DNA of 64,000 nucleotides from Bacteroidia bacterium (GCA_030427735.1 JAUIBP010000006.1:1-64000); one strand, 5' to 3'; shown: positions 51,386 to 59,639, numbered from the stretch's first letter. Notes: generated from the sequence alone by a model not told the origin. Translations and numbers: made by a program.

Positions 51386-52252
51386 ATGACTTCTGCAAAC
51401 GAACTATTACGCTTATTAGAATTAAAACAACTAGATGAAGCTACATTTGAAGGTGTTAGCAAAACCATTGGCAGTCCTAATGTTTTTGGCGGTCAGGTTT
51501 TGGCCCAAGCCGTAAATGCTGCTTACAGAACCATACATAATAATCGTGTATTACATTCTTTGCACGGTTATTTTTTAGAGGCCGGCGATTTGGAGCAGCC
51601 CATACAGTTTTCGGTTAACGAAGTTCGCGATGGAGGGAGTTTTTCTACAAGACGCGTTCTAGCAAGCCAAAGCGGTAAAGCTATATTTATTTTAGCGGCA
51701 TCTTTTCATAAAGACGAACAGGGTTACGATCATCAAATCGAAATGAACACCAGTTTAAAACAGCCAGAAGAGTTGTTGAGTTGGAGCGAAATGCTAACGC
51801 AATTTGGACATGTTTTACCAGTGTTAACCAAACGGTTTTTAGAAATAGATCGGCCTATAATGTTTAAGCCTGTAGAGGTAGTTAACCCTTTAAAACAAGA
51901 AAATTTACCTCCTTATTCTAACGTTTGGTTTAAATTGAAAGCACCATTAACAGATTCTAGTTTGGCGGTTAAACAACAGATTTTAACCTATATTTCCGAT
52001 TACAATATCTTGGCGGCAGCTTTGTTGCCACACGCCAGTAAAGCACATTTTGGCAATACACAAATGGCTAGTTTAGACCATTCTATGTGGTTTTTTAGAG
52101 ATTTTGATTATAACGATTGGATGTTGTATTCTATAGAAACACCAAATGCATCAAACGCGCGCGGATTTGCCAAAGGCAATATTTTTTCTAGAGAAGGAAA
52201 GCTTATTGCTTGTGTGGCACAGGAAGGTTTAATGCGACCATTAGTAAAATAA
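51386..52252 (+). CDS. tesB: Acyl-CoA thioesterase II (TesB family)
   Basis: Hydrolyses acyl-CoA to fatty acid and CoA; 288 residues, double hot-dog fold. Family stretches: FGGQVLAQAVNAAYRT with the N-terminal hot dog (about 20-110), SLDHSMWFFRDFDYNDWMLY carrying the catalytic Asp, and SRGFAKGN-like ARGFAKGNIFSREGKLIACVAQEGL. First gene of a likely four-gene unit (tesB, GDPD, flavoprotein, DUF1697) with gaps or overlaps of only a few bases. Confidence 0.93.
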   Translation: MTSANELLRLLELKQLDEATFEGVSKTIGSPNVFGGQVLAQAVNAAYRTIHNNRVLHSLHGYFLEAGDLEQPIQFSVNEVRDGGSFSTRRVLASQSGKAIFILAASFHKDEQGYDHQIEMNTSLKQPEELLSWSEMLTQFGHVLPVLTKRFLEIDRPIMFKPVEVVNPLKQENLPPYSNVWFKLKAPLTDSSLAVKQQILTYISDYNILAAALLPHASKAHFGNTQMASLDHSMWFFRDFDYNDWMLYSIETPNASNARGFAKGNIFSREGKLIACVAQEGLMRPLVK

Positions 52253-52259
52253 ATAGAAT

Positions 52260-52949
52260 ATGACAAAAACCTGTTTGGTTATGGGGCATCGCGGAGCAAA
52301 AGCTTATGTGTCTGAAAATACTTTAGAATCGATTCAAAAAGCGTTGAGTTTTAACGTTGATGGAATAGAAATCGATGTGCATTGCTGTGCTTCTGGAGAA
52401 TTGGTGGTGTTTCACGACTTTACACTCGATCGTATGACTAATGGTGAAGGCGAGTTGGCAAAGTATTCACTTTCGGAATTGAAAGCATTAAAAGTTGCTA
52501 ATCAGTTTTCTATTCCCACTTTAGATGAGGTTTTACATTTGATTGATAAAACGTGTTTGTTGAATATAGAATTAAAAGGAAAATTTACAGCAGAAGCAAC
52601 CTGTAAGACCATTCAGAATTATATTAAAAATCATGGCTGGCAGTATTCCAATTTTTTAGTGTCTAGTTTTCAGCATAGCGAATTAGAGACCGTTTTTAAA
52701 TTAGATAATAAGATACCGTTAGGTGTGTTAACCAAGGCGAATGTGGCAGAGGCCATGGCATTTGCTCAAACAATTGCTGCCAAAGCTATACACCCTGATT
52801 TTGCTTTAGTCACCCGCGATAATGTAAAACAGGCACATAGTAAGGGGTATATGGTTAATGTGTGGACGGTTAATGATAAAGAGACAATAGAGCGTATGAA
52901 ATACTACGGTGTTGATGCAATAATTTCTGATGTTCCAGATTTGGTATGA
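52260..52949 (+). CDS. Glycerophosphodiester phosphodiesterase
   Basis: Splits glycerophosphodiesters to glycerol-3-phosphate and an alcohol; 229 residues. GDPD motifs: GHRGA at the N-terminus, SENTLES, IEIDVH with the metal ligands, VFHD, LNIELK, and VNVWTVND at the C-terminus. No signal peptide, so it is probably cytoplasmic. It begins 7 bp after tesB and overlaps the next gene by 4 bp (ATGA). Confidence 0.94.
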   Translation: MTKTCLVMGHRGAKAYVSENTLESIQKALSFNVDGIEIDVHCCASGELVVFHDFTLDRMTNGEGELAKYSLSELKALKVANQFSIPTLDEVLHLIDKTCLLNIELKGKFTAEATCKTIQNYIKNHGWQYSNFLVSSFQHSELETVFKLDNKIPLGVLTKANVAEAMAFAQTIAAKAIHPDFALVTRDNVKQAHSKGYMVNVWTVNDKETIERMKYYGVDAIISDVPDLV

Positions 52950-54160
52950 TACAGTTTAACGTGATAGTGATAGGTGCTGGTGCGGCAGGTTTTTTTACGG
53001 CAATTAATATTGCAGAACAAAATCCAAAATTAAAAGTCGCAATTTTAGAACGCGGCAAAGACGTTTTACAAAAAGTGAAAGTGTCTGGCGGTGGCCGTTG
53101 TAATGTTACTCATGCCGAATTTATTCCGCAGGAATTGGTGAAATACTATCCGCGTGGCGAAAAAGAATTGTTAGGGCCGTTTCATCAATTTATGACAGGC
53201 GATACTATGGGCTGGTTTGAGGAACGTGGTGTGCCTTTAAAGATTGAAGACGACGGACGCATTTTTCCAGAGAGCGATTCGTCGCAAAGTATAATTGATT
53301 GTTTTCTTCATCAAGCAAAAAAGCATCATGTACAAGTGTTGACGAATCATGCTGTTAAGGCTGTTCGGAAAGAAGGGGAACTGTGGGGCGTAGAAACCAA
53401 TCAAGGTCATTTTCAAAGTGAACAATTGGTAGTAGCTACGGGTAGCAGCCCAAAAATGTGGAAGTTGTTGCAAGCCTTAGGGCATAAAATTACCAATCCG
53501 GTTCCGTCGTTATTTACCTTCAATTGTAAAGATGTAAGGTTAAAAGGTATTCCTGGTGTGGTTGCTCAAGATGTTGCGGTGCAAATTGTATCTAGTAATC
53601 TATCTTCCGAAGGACCCTTATTGGTTACGCATTGGGGCTTGAGTGCTCCGGCTATTTTAAAATTATCGGCTTTTGGTGCGCTGGAATTGGCAGCACGTGA
53701 TTATAAATTCGATATAGAAATTAATTTTGTGAAGCGCAGTTTTGCTGATGTTTTAGAGGTTTTAAAAGCTGTAAAACAAGATAGTGCGAAAAAAACCGTA
53801 TTTAAATCGGTGCAGTTCGATTTGCCAAAACGTTTATGGCAACAATTGGTTTTGGCTTCAGATATTGATAAGCGTATGCGTTGGGCAGAGGTTAATAAGT
53901 TTCAGTTAGAAAACTTGTCGAATCAGTTAACGCAAGCCGTGTTCAAAATTGATGGAAAAAGTACGTTTAAAGAAGAATTTGTTACGGCCGGTGGTGTCGA
54001 TTTAAAGGATGTCAATTTCAAGACTTTCGAAAGTAAACTTCATAAAAACCTGTATTTGGCGGGTGAAGTTTTAAATATCGATGCGGTAACAGGAGGCTTT
54101 AATTTTCAGAATGCTTGGACTGGCGGGTTCATTATTTCGAAAGCAATAACAGGTTTGTAA
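52946..54160 (+). CDS. NAD(P)/FAD-dependent oxidoreductase (HI0933/BaiN-like)
   Basis: Flavoprotein of 404 residues. N-terminal dinucleotide-binding motif GAGAAGFFTAINIAE, then KVSGGGRCNVTH, a family signature, and the C-terminal VTAGGVDLKDVNFKTFESKLHKNLYLAGEVLNID block and GGFNFQNAW. Members include BaiN-type flavin reductases, but the reaction here is unknown. Translationally coupled to the GDPD gene by an ATGA overlap, and its stop TAA shares a base with the next start codon. Confidence 0.92.
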   Translation: MIQFNVIVIGAGAAGFFTAINIAEQNPKLKVAILERGKDVLQKVKVSGGGRCNVTHAEFIPQELVKYYPRGEKELLGPFHQFMTGDTMGWFEERGVPLKIEDDGRIFPESDSSQSIIDCFLHQAKKHHVQVLTNHAVKAVRKEGELWGVETNQGHFQSEQLVVATGSSPKMWKLLQALGHKITNPVPSLFTFNCKDVRLKGIPGVVAQDVAVQIVSSNLSSEGPLLVTHWGLSAPAILKLSAFGALELAARDYKFDIEINFVKRSFADVLEVLKAVKQDSAKKTVFKSVQFDLPKRLWQQLVLASDIDKRMRWAEVNKFQLENLSNQLTQAVFKIDGKSTFKEEFVTAGGVDLKDVNFKTFESKLHKNLYLAGEVLNIDAVTGGFNFQNAWTGGFIISKAITGL

Positions 54161-54695
54161 TGACAACTTATATTGCCTTATTACGCGGCATAAATGTGGC
54201 AGGACAGAAAAAGTGCCAATGGAAGATTTACGAATTTTGTTAAAAAATCTGGGCTATCACAATGTGAAGACTTATATACAGAGTGGGAATGTTATGTTTC
54301 AATCGGAAACTAAAGCGAACACGGATTTAGCGCTTGAAATTCAGAAGGAACTGTTTAATTATTTTCAATTTGAAGTGCCTGTTTTGGTGAAAACTCTAGA
54401 AGAATTACAAGCTGTTTTTGAGGCGAATCCGTTTGAAGACTCTAAACGTTTAGCTACTTATTTTACGCTTTTGCATAGTAAACCTGACATTACATTGATA
54501 AGCCAAGTACAAGCCGAAAATTATCCAGGCGAAACGTTTGCCATAACACCCGAATGCGTTTATTTTTATTCTGAAACCGGTTACGGAAAAGCCAAATGCA
54601 ACAATAATTTTTTCGAACGGAAATTAAAAGTTTCAGCCACCACGAGAAATTTTAAAACCATGCAGAAGTTGTTATCTTTGTGCTCTGATTTTTAA
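54160..54695 (+). pseudogene. DUF1697 family protein, frameshifted
   Basis: The ATG at 54160 opens MTTYIALLRGINVAGQKK, the normal DUF1697 N-terminus, but the frame is lost at the A-run 54208-54212. With one more A it continues as V-P-M-E-D-L-R and reads on to 54695 (YIQSGNVMFQS, FFERKLKVSATTRNFKTM), the whole of a DUF1697 protein of about 178 residues. A short product from GTG 54213 (160 residues) would miss the first beta-strand. A five-A run is a common place for sequence error, so this may be an intact gene. Function unknown. Confidence 0.75.
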
Positions 54696-54699
54696 ATTC

Positions 54700-55785
54700 A
54701 TGACCGAACAACACTTTATTTCGCCGGTGTATTCCAAAGATATTTCCGAAGGAACAGTAACTTGGGAATCGCCAAGTAATATTGCTTTAGTAAAATATTG
54801 GGGCAAAAAACAGCATCAAATTCCTGAAAATCCATCCATAAGTTTTACGCTTTCGGCCTGTAAAACCATTACGAGTTTAACGTTTCAAAAGAAAACAGCA
54901 ACTGAAAATTTTGATTTCGAGGTGTATTTAGAAGGTGAGCGAAAGCCTGATTTCGAGCCTAAAATTGAAACCTTTTTCAAACGAATTGAAGCTTATGTGC
55001 CGTTTTTGAAAGACTTTAAATTCAAAATTGAAACCAAAAATACGTTTCCGCACAGTTCTGGAATTGCCTCGTCGGCGAGTGGTATGAGCGCTTTGGCATT
55101 GTGTTTAATGAGTTTGGAAAAACAATTCAATCCTGAAATGACGAGGGAGTTCTTTAATCAAAAAGCATCATTTTTAGCGCGATTAGGTTCGGGATCTGCC
55201 TGCCGAAGTATTGAAGGCGATTTGATAGTTTGGGGCGAAAACGAGACCGTAACAGCAGCATCAGATTTATTTGGTGTCAAGTATCCGTTTCCTGTTCATG
55301 AAAATTTTAAAAATTATCAAGATACCATCTTATTAATCGATAAAGGCGAAAAACAGGTGAGTAGCACGGTTGGACACAATTTAATGCATGGCCACCCATT
55401 TGCGGAGCGTCGATTTGAACAAGCCCACGAAAATTTAGCGGCTTTGAAATCGGTTTTAGAATCGGGCGATTTGGATGCTTTTATTGCGATTATAGAAAGT
55501 GAAGCCTTGACCTTGCACGCGATGATGATGACCAGCATGCCGTATTATATTTTGATGAAACCAAATACTTTAGAAGTGCTTAATAAAATATGGGCATTCC
55601 GTAAAGAAACCGGCTTGCATATTGGTTTTACGCTCGATGCAGGAGCGAATGTGCATGTGCTATATCCGAAAACCGAATCAGAGAACATTTTAAAATTCAT
55701 TACTACGGAATTAGCGCCGTATTGTCAAAATGGGCAGTTTATTTGTGATGAAATCGGGATGGGAGCGAAACAGCTTAATAATTGA
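54700..55785 (+). CDS. mvaD: Diphosphomevalonate decarboxylase
   Basis: Last step of the mevalonate pathway: ATP-dependent decarboxylation to isopentenyl diphosphate. 361 residues, GHMP kinase fold. It has SPSNIALVKYWGKK, the ATP loop HSSGIASSASGMSALAL near 118 and the DAGANVHVLY segment. Other mevalonate-pathway genes follow at 56484 and 57464. The stop codon (55783-55785) lies inside an inverted repeat of the cassette inserted downstream, so the last residues (LNN) may come from the cassette border. Confidence 0.94.
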   Translation: MTEQHFISPVYSKDISEGTVTWESPSNIALVKYWGKKQHQIPENPSISFTLSACKTITSLTFQKKTATENFDFEVYLEGERKPDFEPKIETFFKRIEAYVPFLKDFKFKIETKNTFPHSSGIASSASGMSALALCLMSLEKQFNPEMTREFFNQKASFLARLGSGSACRSIEGDLIVWGENETVTAASDLFGVKYPFPVHENFKNYQDTILLIDKGEKQVSSTVGHNLMHGHPFAERRFEQAHENLAALKSVLESGDLDAFIAIIESEALTLHAMMMTSMPYYILMKPNTLEVLNKIWAFRKETGLHIGFTLDAGANVHVLYPKTESENILKFITTELAPYCQNGQFICDEIGMGAKQLNN

Positions 55786-55803
55786 CAATTGATAATTGAT
55801 AAT
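55778..55803. repeat. Left inverted repeat of the four-helix cassette
   Basis: ATAATTGACAATTGATAATTGATAAT matches the complement of 56446-56471 in 24 of 26 positions. Its first part also matches the complement of the inner repeat at 56171-56200 (16 of the first 17 from 55781). It contains the mvaD stop codon. Confidence 0.65.
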
Positions 55804-55817
55804 GAATAATACTGGTT

Positions 55818-56171
55818 ATGAAGAGCAATAATGTTATTAAGACTAAGAGTTATCAGTTTGCTGTTAGAATTGTCAAATTGTACAAATTTTTGGTCGATGA
55901 GAAACGAGAGTTTGTGCTTTCTAAACAATTATTACGATCAGGCACTTCAATTGGAGCAAATGTAAGAGAGGCTGAGCATGCAGAAAGTAAAGCAGATTTT
56001 ATTCATAAATTATCAATTGCGCTAAAAGAAGCAAACGAAACAGAATATTGGTTGGAGCTTTTAAGAGAAACCGATTATTTACAGAATTCAGAGTATTTAA
56101 GCATTCAGTTAGATATTCAGGAAATTTTAAGAATTCTAACTAGTATTGTAAAAACTTCAAAGCAGAAGTAA
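55818..56171 (+). CDS. Four-helix bundle protein (23S rRNA intervening-sequence type)
   Basis: 117 residues, basic, of the four-helix-bundle family first seen in 23S rRNA intervening sequences and related to accessory proteins of diversity-generating retroelements. It has YKFLVDEKREFVLSKQLLRSGTSIGANVREAEHAESKADFIHKLSIALKEANETEYWLELL in shorter segments: SKQLLRSGTSIGANV, EAEHAESKADF and ETEYWLELL are diagnostic. No rRNA is present here. It sits between mvaD and mevalonate kinase, bounded by AT-rich inverted repeats, with its stop codon fused to the inner repeat. Function unknown; nucleic-acid binding is suspected for the family. Confidence 0.85.
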   Translation: MKSNNVIKTKSYQFAVRIVKLYKFLVDEKREFVLSKQLLRSGTSIGANVREAEHAESKADFIHKLSIALKEANETEYWLELLRETDYLQNSEYLSIQLDIQEILRILTSIVKTSKQK

Positions 56172-56200
56172 TTATCAATTTCTAATTATCCATTGTCAAT
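56171..56200. repeat. Inner right inverted repeat of the four-helix cassette
   Basis: The complement of this segment begins ATTGACAATGGATAATT, matching the left repeat from 55781 in 16 of 17 positions. It starts on the last base of the four-helix stop codon. Confidence 0.55.
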
Positions 56201-56269
56201 GAACATCTTTAAAATTCATAACATTCGATATGTTAAGGCTGAAGGTGAAGAAAGGGCGGCTTTGTCTAG

Positions 56270-56446
56270 GTTATAATGTTATTCAAAATAAAAGCTGACA
56301 ATTTACTGGAAGTGTTGTAAATTTGCATAAATTTATGTTAACAGAGCAGGTATTCAGTTGTTTAAATAATTTAGAGTATCTTAGTATTCAGTTACCTATT
56401 TATTAAAAAATCTTACGAGTATCGTAAAGCATCAAAACAAAAATAA
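56270..56446 (+). pseudogene. Decayed second copy of the four-helix bundle gene
   Basis: Translated pieces align in order with the intact gene at 55818: NVIQNKS-stop-QF (NVIKTKSYQF), VVNLHKF (IVKLYKF), FMLTEQVF (FVLSKQLL) and LEYLSIQL (SEYLSIQL), followed by a nucleotide match of the last 50 bases up to TAATTATCAATT. It has stops at several points and two internal deletions, so only about half of the gene remains. It is not coding. The spacer 56201-56269 shows no feature beyond this. Confidence 0.7.
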
Positions 56447-56471
56447 TTATCAATTATAAATTGTTAATTAT
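56446..56471. repeat. Outer right inverted repeat of the four-helix cassette
   Basis: Matches the complement of the left repeat 55778-55803 in 24 of 26 positions. It follows the stop-like TAA of the decayed copy exactly as the inner repeat follows the intact gene, and ends 12 bp before the mevalonate kinase start. Confidence 0.65.
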
Positions 56472-56483
56472 CAATTGAAGATT

Positions 56484-57413
56484 ATGAAAGGACCTTTATT
56501 TTATTCTAAAATTTTACTTTTTGGAGAGTATGGTATTATAAAAGATAGCAAGGGGTTATCGATTCCTTACAACTTTTATAACGGGGCTTTAAAAATGATG
56601 AAGACACCAACCGAAATTACCAAAAACTCTAATGAAAGTTTAAAGCGTTTTGCATCGTATTTATCGGAAATTGATGCCGATTTGGTGGTTTTCGATTTGA
56701 AATCCTTAAACGCAGATATTGATGCGGGTATGTATTTCGATTCATCTATTCCGCAAGGGTACGGTGTGGGAAGTAGCGGCGCTTTGGTGGCTGCTATTTA
56801 CGATAAGTACGCACAGGATAAAATTACGGTTTTAGAAAATTTAACGCGAGAGAAATTATTTAAGTTAAAAACTATTTTTTCGGAAATGGAATCGTTCTTT
56901 CATGGCAAATCTTCAGGTTTAGACCCGCTTAACAGTTATTTAAGTTTGCCAATCCTAATCAATTCAAAAGACAATATTGAAGCTACTGGCATACCTTCCC
57001 AAAAAAGCGACGGTAAAGGAGCTGTGTTTTTATTAGATAGTGGTATTGTTGGCGAAACTGCACCAATGGTTCAGATTTTTATGGAAAACATGAAACAGGA
57101 AGGATTTAGAAACATGATTAAAGATCAGTTTGTTAAACATACCGATGCTTGTGTAGACGATTTTTTAAAAGGCGATATTAAGTCGTTGTTCAAAAATACT
57201 AAGCAATTATCTAAAGTGGTTTTAAATCATTTTAAACCTATGATTCCGAATCAATTTCATGAGCTTTGGAAAAAAGGCCTGGACACCAACGATTATTATT
57301 TAAAACTTTGTGGCTCTGGTGGTGGAGGTTATATTTTAGGTTTTGCAGAAGATTTTGAAAAAGCAAAACAAGCTTTAAAAGGCCATAAGTTAGAAGTGGT
57401 TTACAATTTTTAA
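56484..57413 (+). CDS. mvk: Mevalonate kinase-like GHMP kinase
   Basis: Phosphorylates mevalonate in isoprenoid precursor synthesis; 309 residues. GHMP signatures: KILLFGEYGII at the N-terminus, the ATP loop QGYGVGSSGALVAAI near 90 and LCGSGGGGYILGF at the C-terminus. ATG 56484 is preferred to the TTG at 56475, which falls next to the cassette repeat. The nearby mvaD and prenyltransferase genes agree with the role. The family also holds phosphomevalonate kinases, but the N-terminal FGEYG form and Bacteroidetes context favour mevalonate kinase. Confidence 0.85.
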   Translation: MKGPLFYSKILLFGEYGIIKDSKGLSIPYNFYNGALKMMKTPTEITKNSNESLKRFASYLSEIDADLVVFDLKSLNADIDAGMYFDSSIPQGYGVGSSGALVAAIYDKYAQDKITVLENLTREKLFKLKTIFSEMESFFHGKSSGLDPLNSYLSLPILINSKDNIEATGIPSQKSDGKGAVFLLDSGIVGETAPMVQIFMENMKQEGFRNMIKDQFVKHTDACVDDFLKGDIKSLFKNTKQLSKVVLNHFKPMIPNQFHELWKKGLDTNDYYLKLCGSGGGGYILGFAEDFEKAKQALKGHKLEVVYNF

Positions 57414-57463
57414 CACTCCCAAAACTAACAGGATTTCTGTTTAAAATACCATAACGCGATTGC

Positions 57464-58369
57464 ATGTTTAGCAGAAAACAAAAACATATCTTGTTAAAAT
57501 TTTTTAGCATGTTTTCTGTAGTTCGAGGGTATAATGTGCTAATGGTTGTTATTGCACAGTATGTAACAGCAGTGTATATATTGGCGCACGACAAACCGGT
57601 TAGGCAAGTCGTTTTCGACGAGAATTTGTTAATGTTGGTTTTGGCCTCTTCGGCGACTATTGCAGGGGGATATATCATCAATAATTTTTACGATTCTGAA
57701 AAAGATTTAATAAATCGCCCTCAAAAGTCCATGCTCGACAGGTTGGTTAGTCAGAATACCAAATTATCATTTTATTTTGTTTTAAATTTTTTAGCCGTAG
57801 TAATGGCTAGTTATGTGTCGTTTAAAGCGGTGTTGTTTTTCTCGATGTATATTTTTGCGATTTGGCTGTATTCCCACCGCTTAAAAAAATTGCCGTTTGT
57901 AGGTAACATTACATCGGCCATCCTAACAATTGTGCCTTTTTTTGCCATTTTTATTTATTATAAAAATTTCGAGCATGTTATTTTCGTACATGCTACTTAT
58001 CTTATTTTAATCATTTCGATGCGCGAATTGACTAAAGATTTAGAAAATATTACAGGCGATTTGGCGCAAAACTATAAAACCATACCCATAGTGTATGGCG
58101 AAAAATATTCTAAAATAATGCTTAGTATTCTGGCCTTGCTAACCTTAGTACCTACTTATTTTTTGCTTACAAAATACAATGTGGGGCATATGTCTTATTT
58201 TTTTTATTTCACTATGGTTTTGCTTAGTGTTTTTTTAGGGTTGTTGTGGCGTTCCAAAACCAAAAGGCATTATGTAATTCTTCATAATATTCTTAAATTT
58301 ATAATAGTTTCGGGTGTTTTTAGCGTGCTGTTAATAGACGTTAATGTGGTTTTAAACAGACTTTTTTAA
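57464..58369 (+). CDS. UbiA family prenyltransferase (geranylgeranylglycerol-phosphate synthase-like)
   Basis: Membrane protein of 301 residues with about eight helices. The first Asp-rich motif is NNFYDSEKDLINRP (N-x-x-x-D-x-x-x-D), which binds the prenyl diphosphate through Mg2+. The second is MRELTKDLENITGD. In Bacteroidetes such proteins beside mevalonate genes are annotated as geranylgeranylglycerol-phosphate geranylgeranyltransferase; other UbiA acceptors are possible. It begins 50 bp after the mevalonate kinase gene. Confidence 0.85.
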   Translation: MFSRKQKHILLKFFSMFSVVRGYNVLMVVIAQYVTAVYILAHDKPVRQVVFDENLLMLVLASSATIAGGYIINNFYDSEKDLINRPQKSMLDRLVSQNTKLSFYFVLNFLAVVMASYVSFKAVLFFSMYIFAIWLYSHRLKKLPFVGNITSAILTIVPFFAIFIYYKNFEHVIFVHATYLILIISMRELTKDLENITGDLAQNYKTIPIVYGEKYSKIMLSILALLTLVPTYFLLTKYNVGHMSYFFYFTMVLLSVFLGLLWRSKTKRHYVILHNILKFIIVSGVFSVLLIDVNVVLNRLF

Positions 58370-58407
58370 AAGCCATAGTAAAAATCATAAATCGAATAAT
58401 TATAGTT

Positions 58408-58415
58408 TATCTTTG
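58408..58415 (+). promoter_or_regulatory. -7 box of the pseudouridine synthase gene
   Basis: TATCTTTG is an exact TAnnTTTG match 17 bp before the start codon. Confidence 0.45.
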
Positions 58416-58432
58416 TACAAAAATTAACTTAC

Positions 58433-59290
58433 ATGAGCAGACAACAAGGTAGTAACAGAAAAGGAAAAGCTTCAGGGCGTGGTGCCAACAATACACGCAG
58501 TAAAAGTTATGCAAGAGGCAATGCCCCTATAAAAAAACAGGGAGCAACTACACCTGCTAAACAGGATGCTAAGACTTCGGAATCTAATGGTGTGCGTTTA
58601 AATAAATATATTGCGAATTCAGGTATTTGCTCACGTAGAGAAGCCGATGTACATATCGCTACTGGTCTGGTAACTGTAAACGGTAAAGTGGTTACCGAAA
58701 TGGGATATAAGGTAAAGCCAGACGACGAGGTGCGTTACGATAACAGTCGCGTAAGTCCAGAAAAAAAGGCTTATGTATTACTTAATAAACCTAAAGGTTT
58801 TGCTACCACAACCAGCGAAGGTAAGGGCAGAACGGTAATGGATTTAGTAGCGAATGCAACTACATCCAGAATTAAGCCAATTGGCCGCTTAGGAAGAAAT
58901 TCCTTAGGTTTAATTTTATTTACCAACGACGACGATATAGTAAAGAAATTTACAAATTCTAAGCATGGGGTTTCCCGTTTATTTCATATAGAATTAACCA
59001 GAAATTTAAAACATGAAGATTTTAAAAAGATTGAAAGCGGATTTAAAGTTGATGGTAAATTAATAACTGTAGAAGAGATTAGTTATATAGAAGGCGCTTC
59101 AAAAAAAGAAATAGGCCTAAAAATTAAAAATACGGGCAATACTATCATTAGAACAATTTTTGATTATTTGAAATACGATATCGAAAAGATAGATTGCGTA
59201 AGTATAGGACAATTAACTAAAAAAGATATCCCGCGCGGACATTGGAAACATCTTACCGAAAAGGAAATAATTAGCCTTAAAATGCTGTAA
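58433..59290 (+). CDS. RsuA/RluB-type rRNA pseudouridine synthase homologue lacking the catalytic Asp
   Basis: 285 residues. A disordered Arg/Gly/Ser/Lys-rich N-terminus (1-50), an S4 RNA-binding domain (about 52-105, LNKYIANSGICSRREADV), then the RsuA/RluB fold (about 110-250) with VLLNKPKGFATT and the motif II region PIGRLGRNSLGLILFTND. In active RsuA/RluB enzymes this reads GRLD, and the Asp is the catalytic nucleophile. Here residue 154 is Gly (codon GGA). The fold and RNA-binding parts look intact, so it may bind rRNA without modifying it. A single-residue alignment shift is unlikely because the flanking motif is unbroken. Confidence 0.85.
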   Translation: MSRQQGSNRKGKASGRGANNTRSKSYARGNAPIKKQGATTPAKQDAKTSESNGVRLNKYIANSGICSRREADVHIATGLVTVNGKVVTEMGYKVKPDDEVRYDNSRVSPEKKAYVLLNKPKGFATTTSEGKGRTVMDLVANATTSRIKPIGRLGRNSLGLILFTNDDDIVKKFTNSKHGVSRLFHIELTRNLKHEDFKKIESGFKVDGKLITVEEISYIEGASKKEIGLKIKNTGNTIIRTIFDYLKYDIEKIDCVSIGQLTKKDIPRGHWKHLTEKEIISLKML

Positions 59291-59382
59291 ATTAGCGGGT
59301 AAAAGTTTTTTAAAAAATTTGAAAAAAAACTTTTTTTTTCAAATTTTTATAGCACATTTGCAGTAGCATTTAGCTGAACATT
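59291..59382. other. AT-rich upstream part of the speA intergenic region
   Basis: 92 bp after the pseudouridine synthase stop, made of A- and T-runs (AAAAAACTTTTTTTTT-like at about 59322-59340) that could end the upstream transcript, then the -7-like box of the candidate small gene. Confidence 0.35.
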
Positions 59383-59550
59383 ATGAACAGTGTTTTTACG
59401 TTCGGGCTTTTGAAAATTAGGAAGTCATATTCAAAAGCCGCTTATAAGATGAGCAACCGAATTTTAGAGCTAACTTCCGCTTATGCCATTGTTAAAAGCC
59501 AACATGTCTATGGCTTTATGCCTACAACCCAAAGTCAAATACAAATTTGA
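59383..59550 (+). CDS. Candidate small protein of 55 residues upstream of speA
   Basis: An ATG at 59383 opens a 55-codon frame with a Lys/Arg-rich middle (KIRKSYSKAAYKMSNRI) and no low-complexity sequence, ending TGA at 59550. A promoter-like CACATTTG (one mismatch from TAnnTTTG) lies 23-30 bp upstream at 59353-59360. It contains two internal stems (59405-59414/59430-59439, 10 bp perfect; 59495-59501/59511-59517, 7 bp perfect). It lies alone in the 349-bp gap before arginine decarboxylase, which has its own promoter. I do not recognise the protein. It could be a conserved small protein, a leader peptide or an untranslated structured leader. Confidence 0.45.
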   Translation: MNSVFTFGLLKIRKSYSKAAYKMSNRILELTSAYAIVKSQHVYGFMPTTQSQIQI

Positions 59551-59575
59551 TAAATAGTTAACACTTTTATTTTTG
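59547..59575 (+). promoter_or_regulatory. Promoter of the speA polyamine operon
   Basis: TTG at 59547-59549, an 18-bp spacer and TATTTTTG at 59568-59575 match the Bacteroidetes TTG/TAnnTTTG promoter. The predicted transcript would have a leader of about 58 bases before the speA ATG. Confidence 0.55.
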
Positions 59576-59639
59576 TTACCCAGATTTCTCTGTGTAATTT
59601 AAACGTTTTTAACTGTAATTATTATATCAAATTTTACTC

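Noticed and set aside
55818-56171. Four-helix gene as part of a 23S rRNA intervening sequence
   Set aside because: No rRNA sequence is present nearby; the gene stands between mevalonate-pathway genes.
56199-56275. 25-codon open frame starting in the inner repeat (MNIFKIHN...)
   Set aside because: Very short, begins inside the repeat, no ribosome-binding or conservation evidence; treated as spacer of the cassette.
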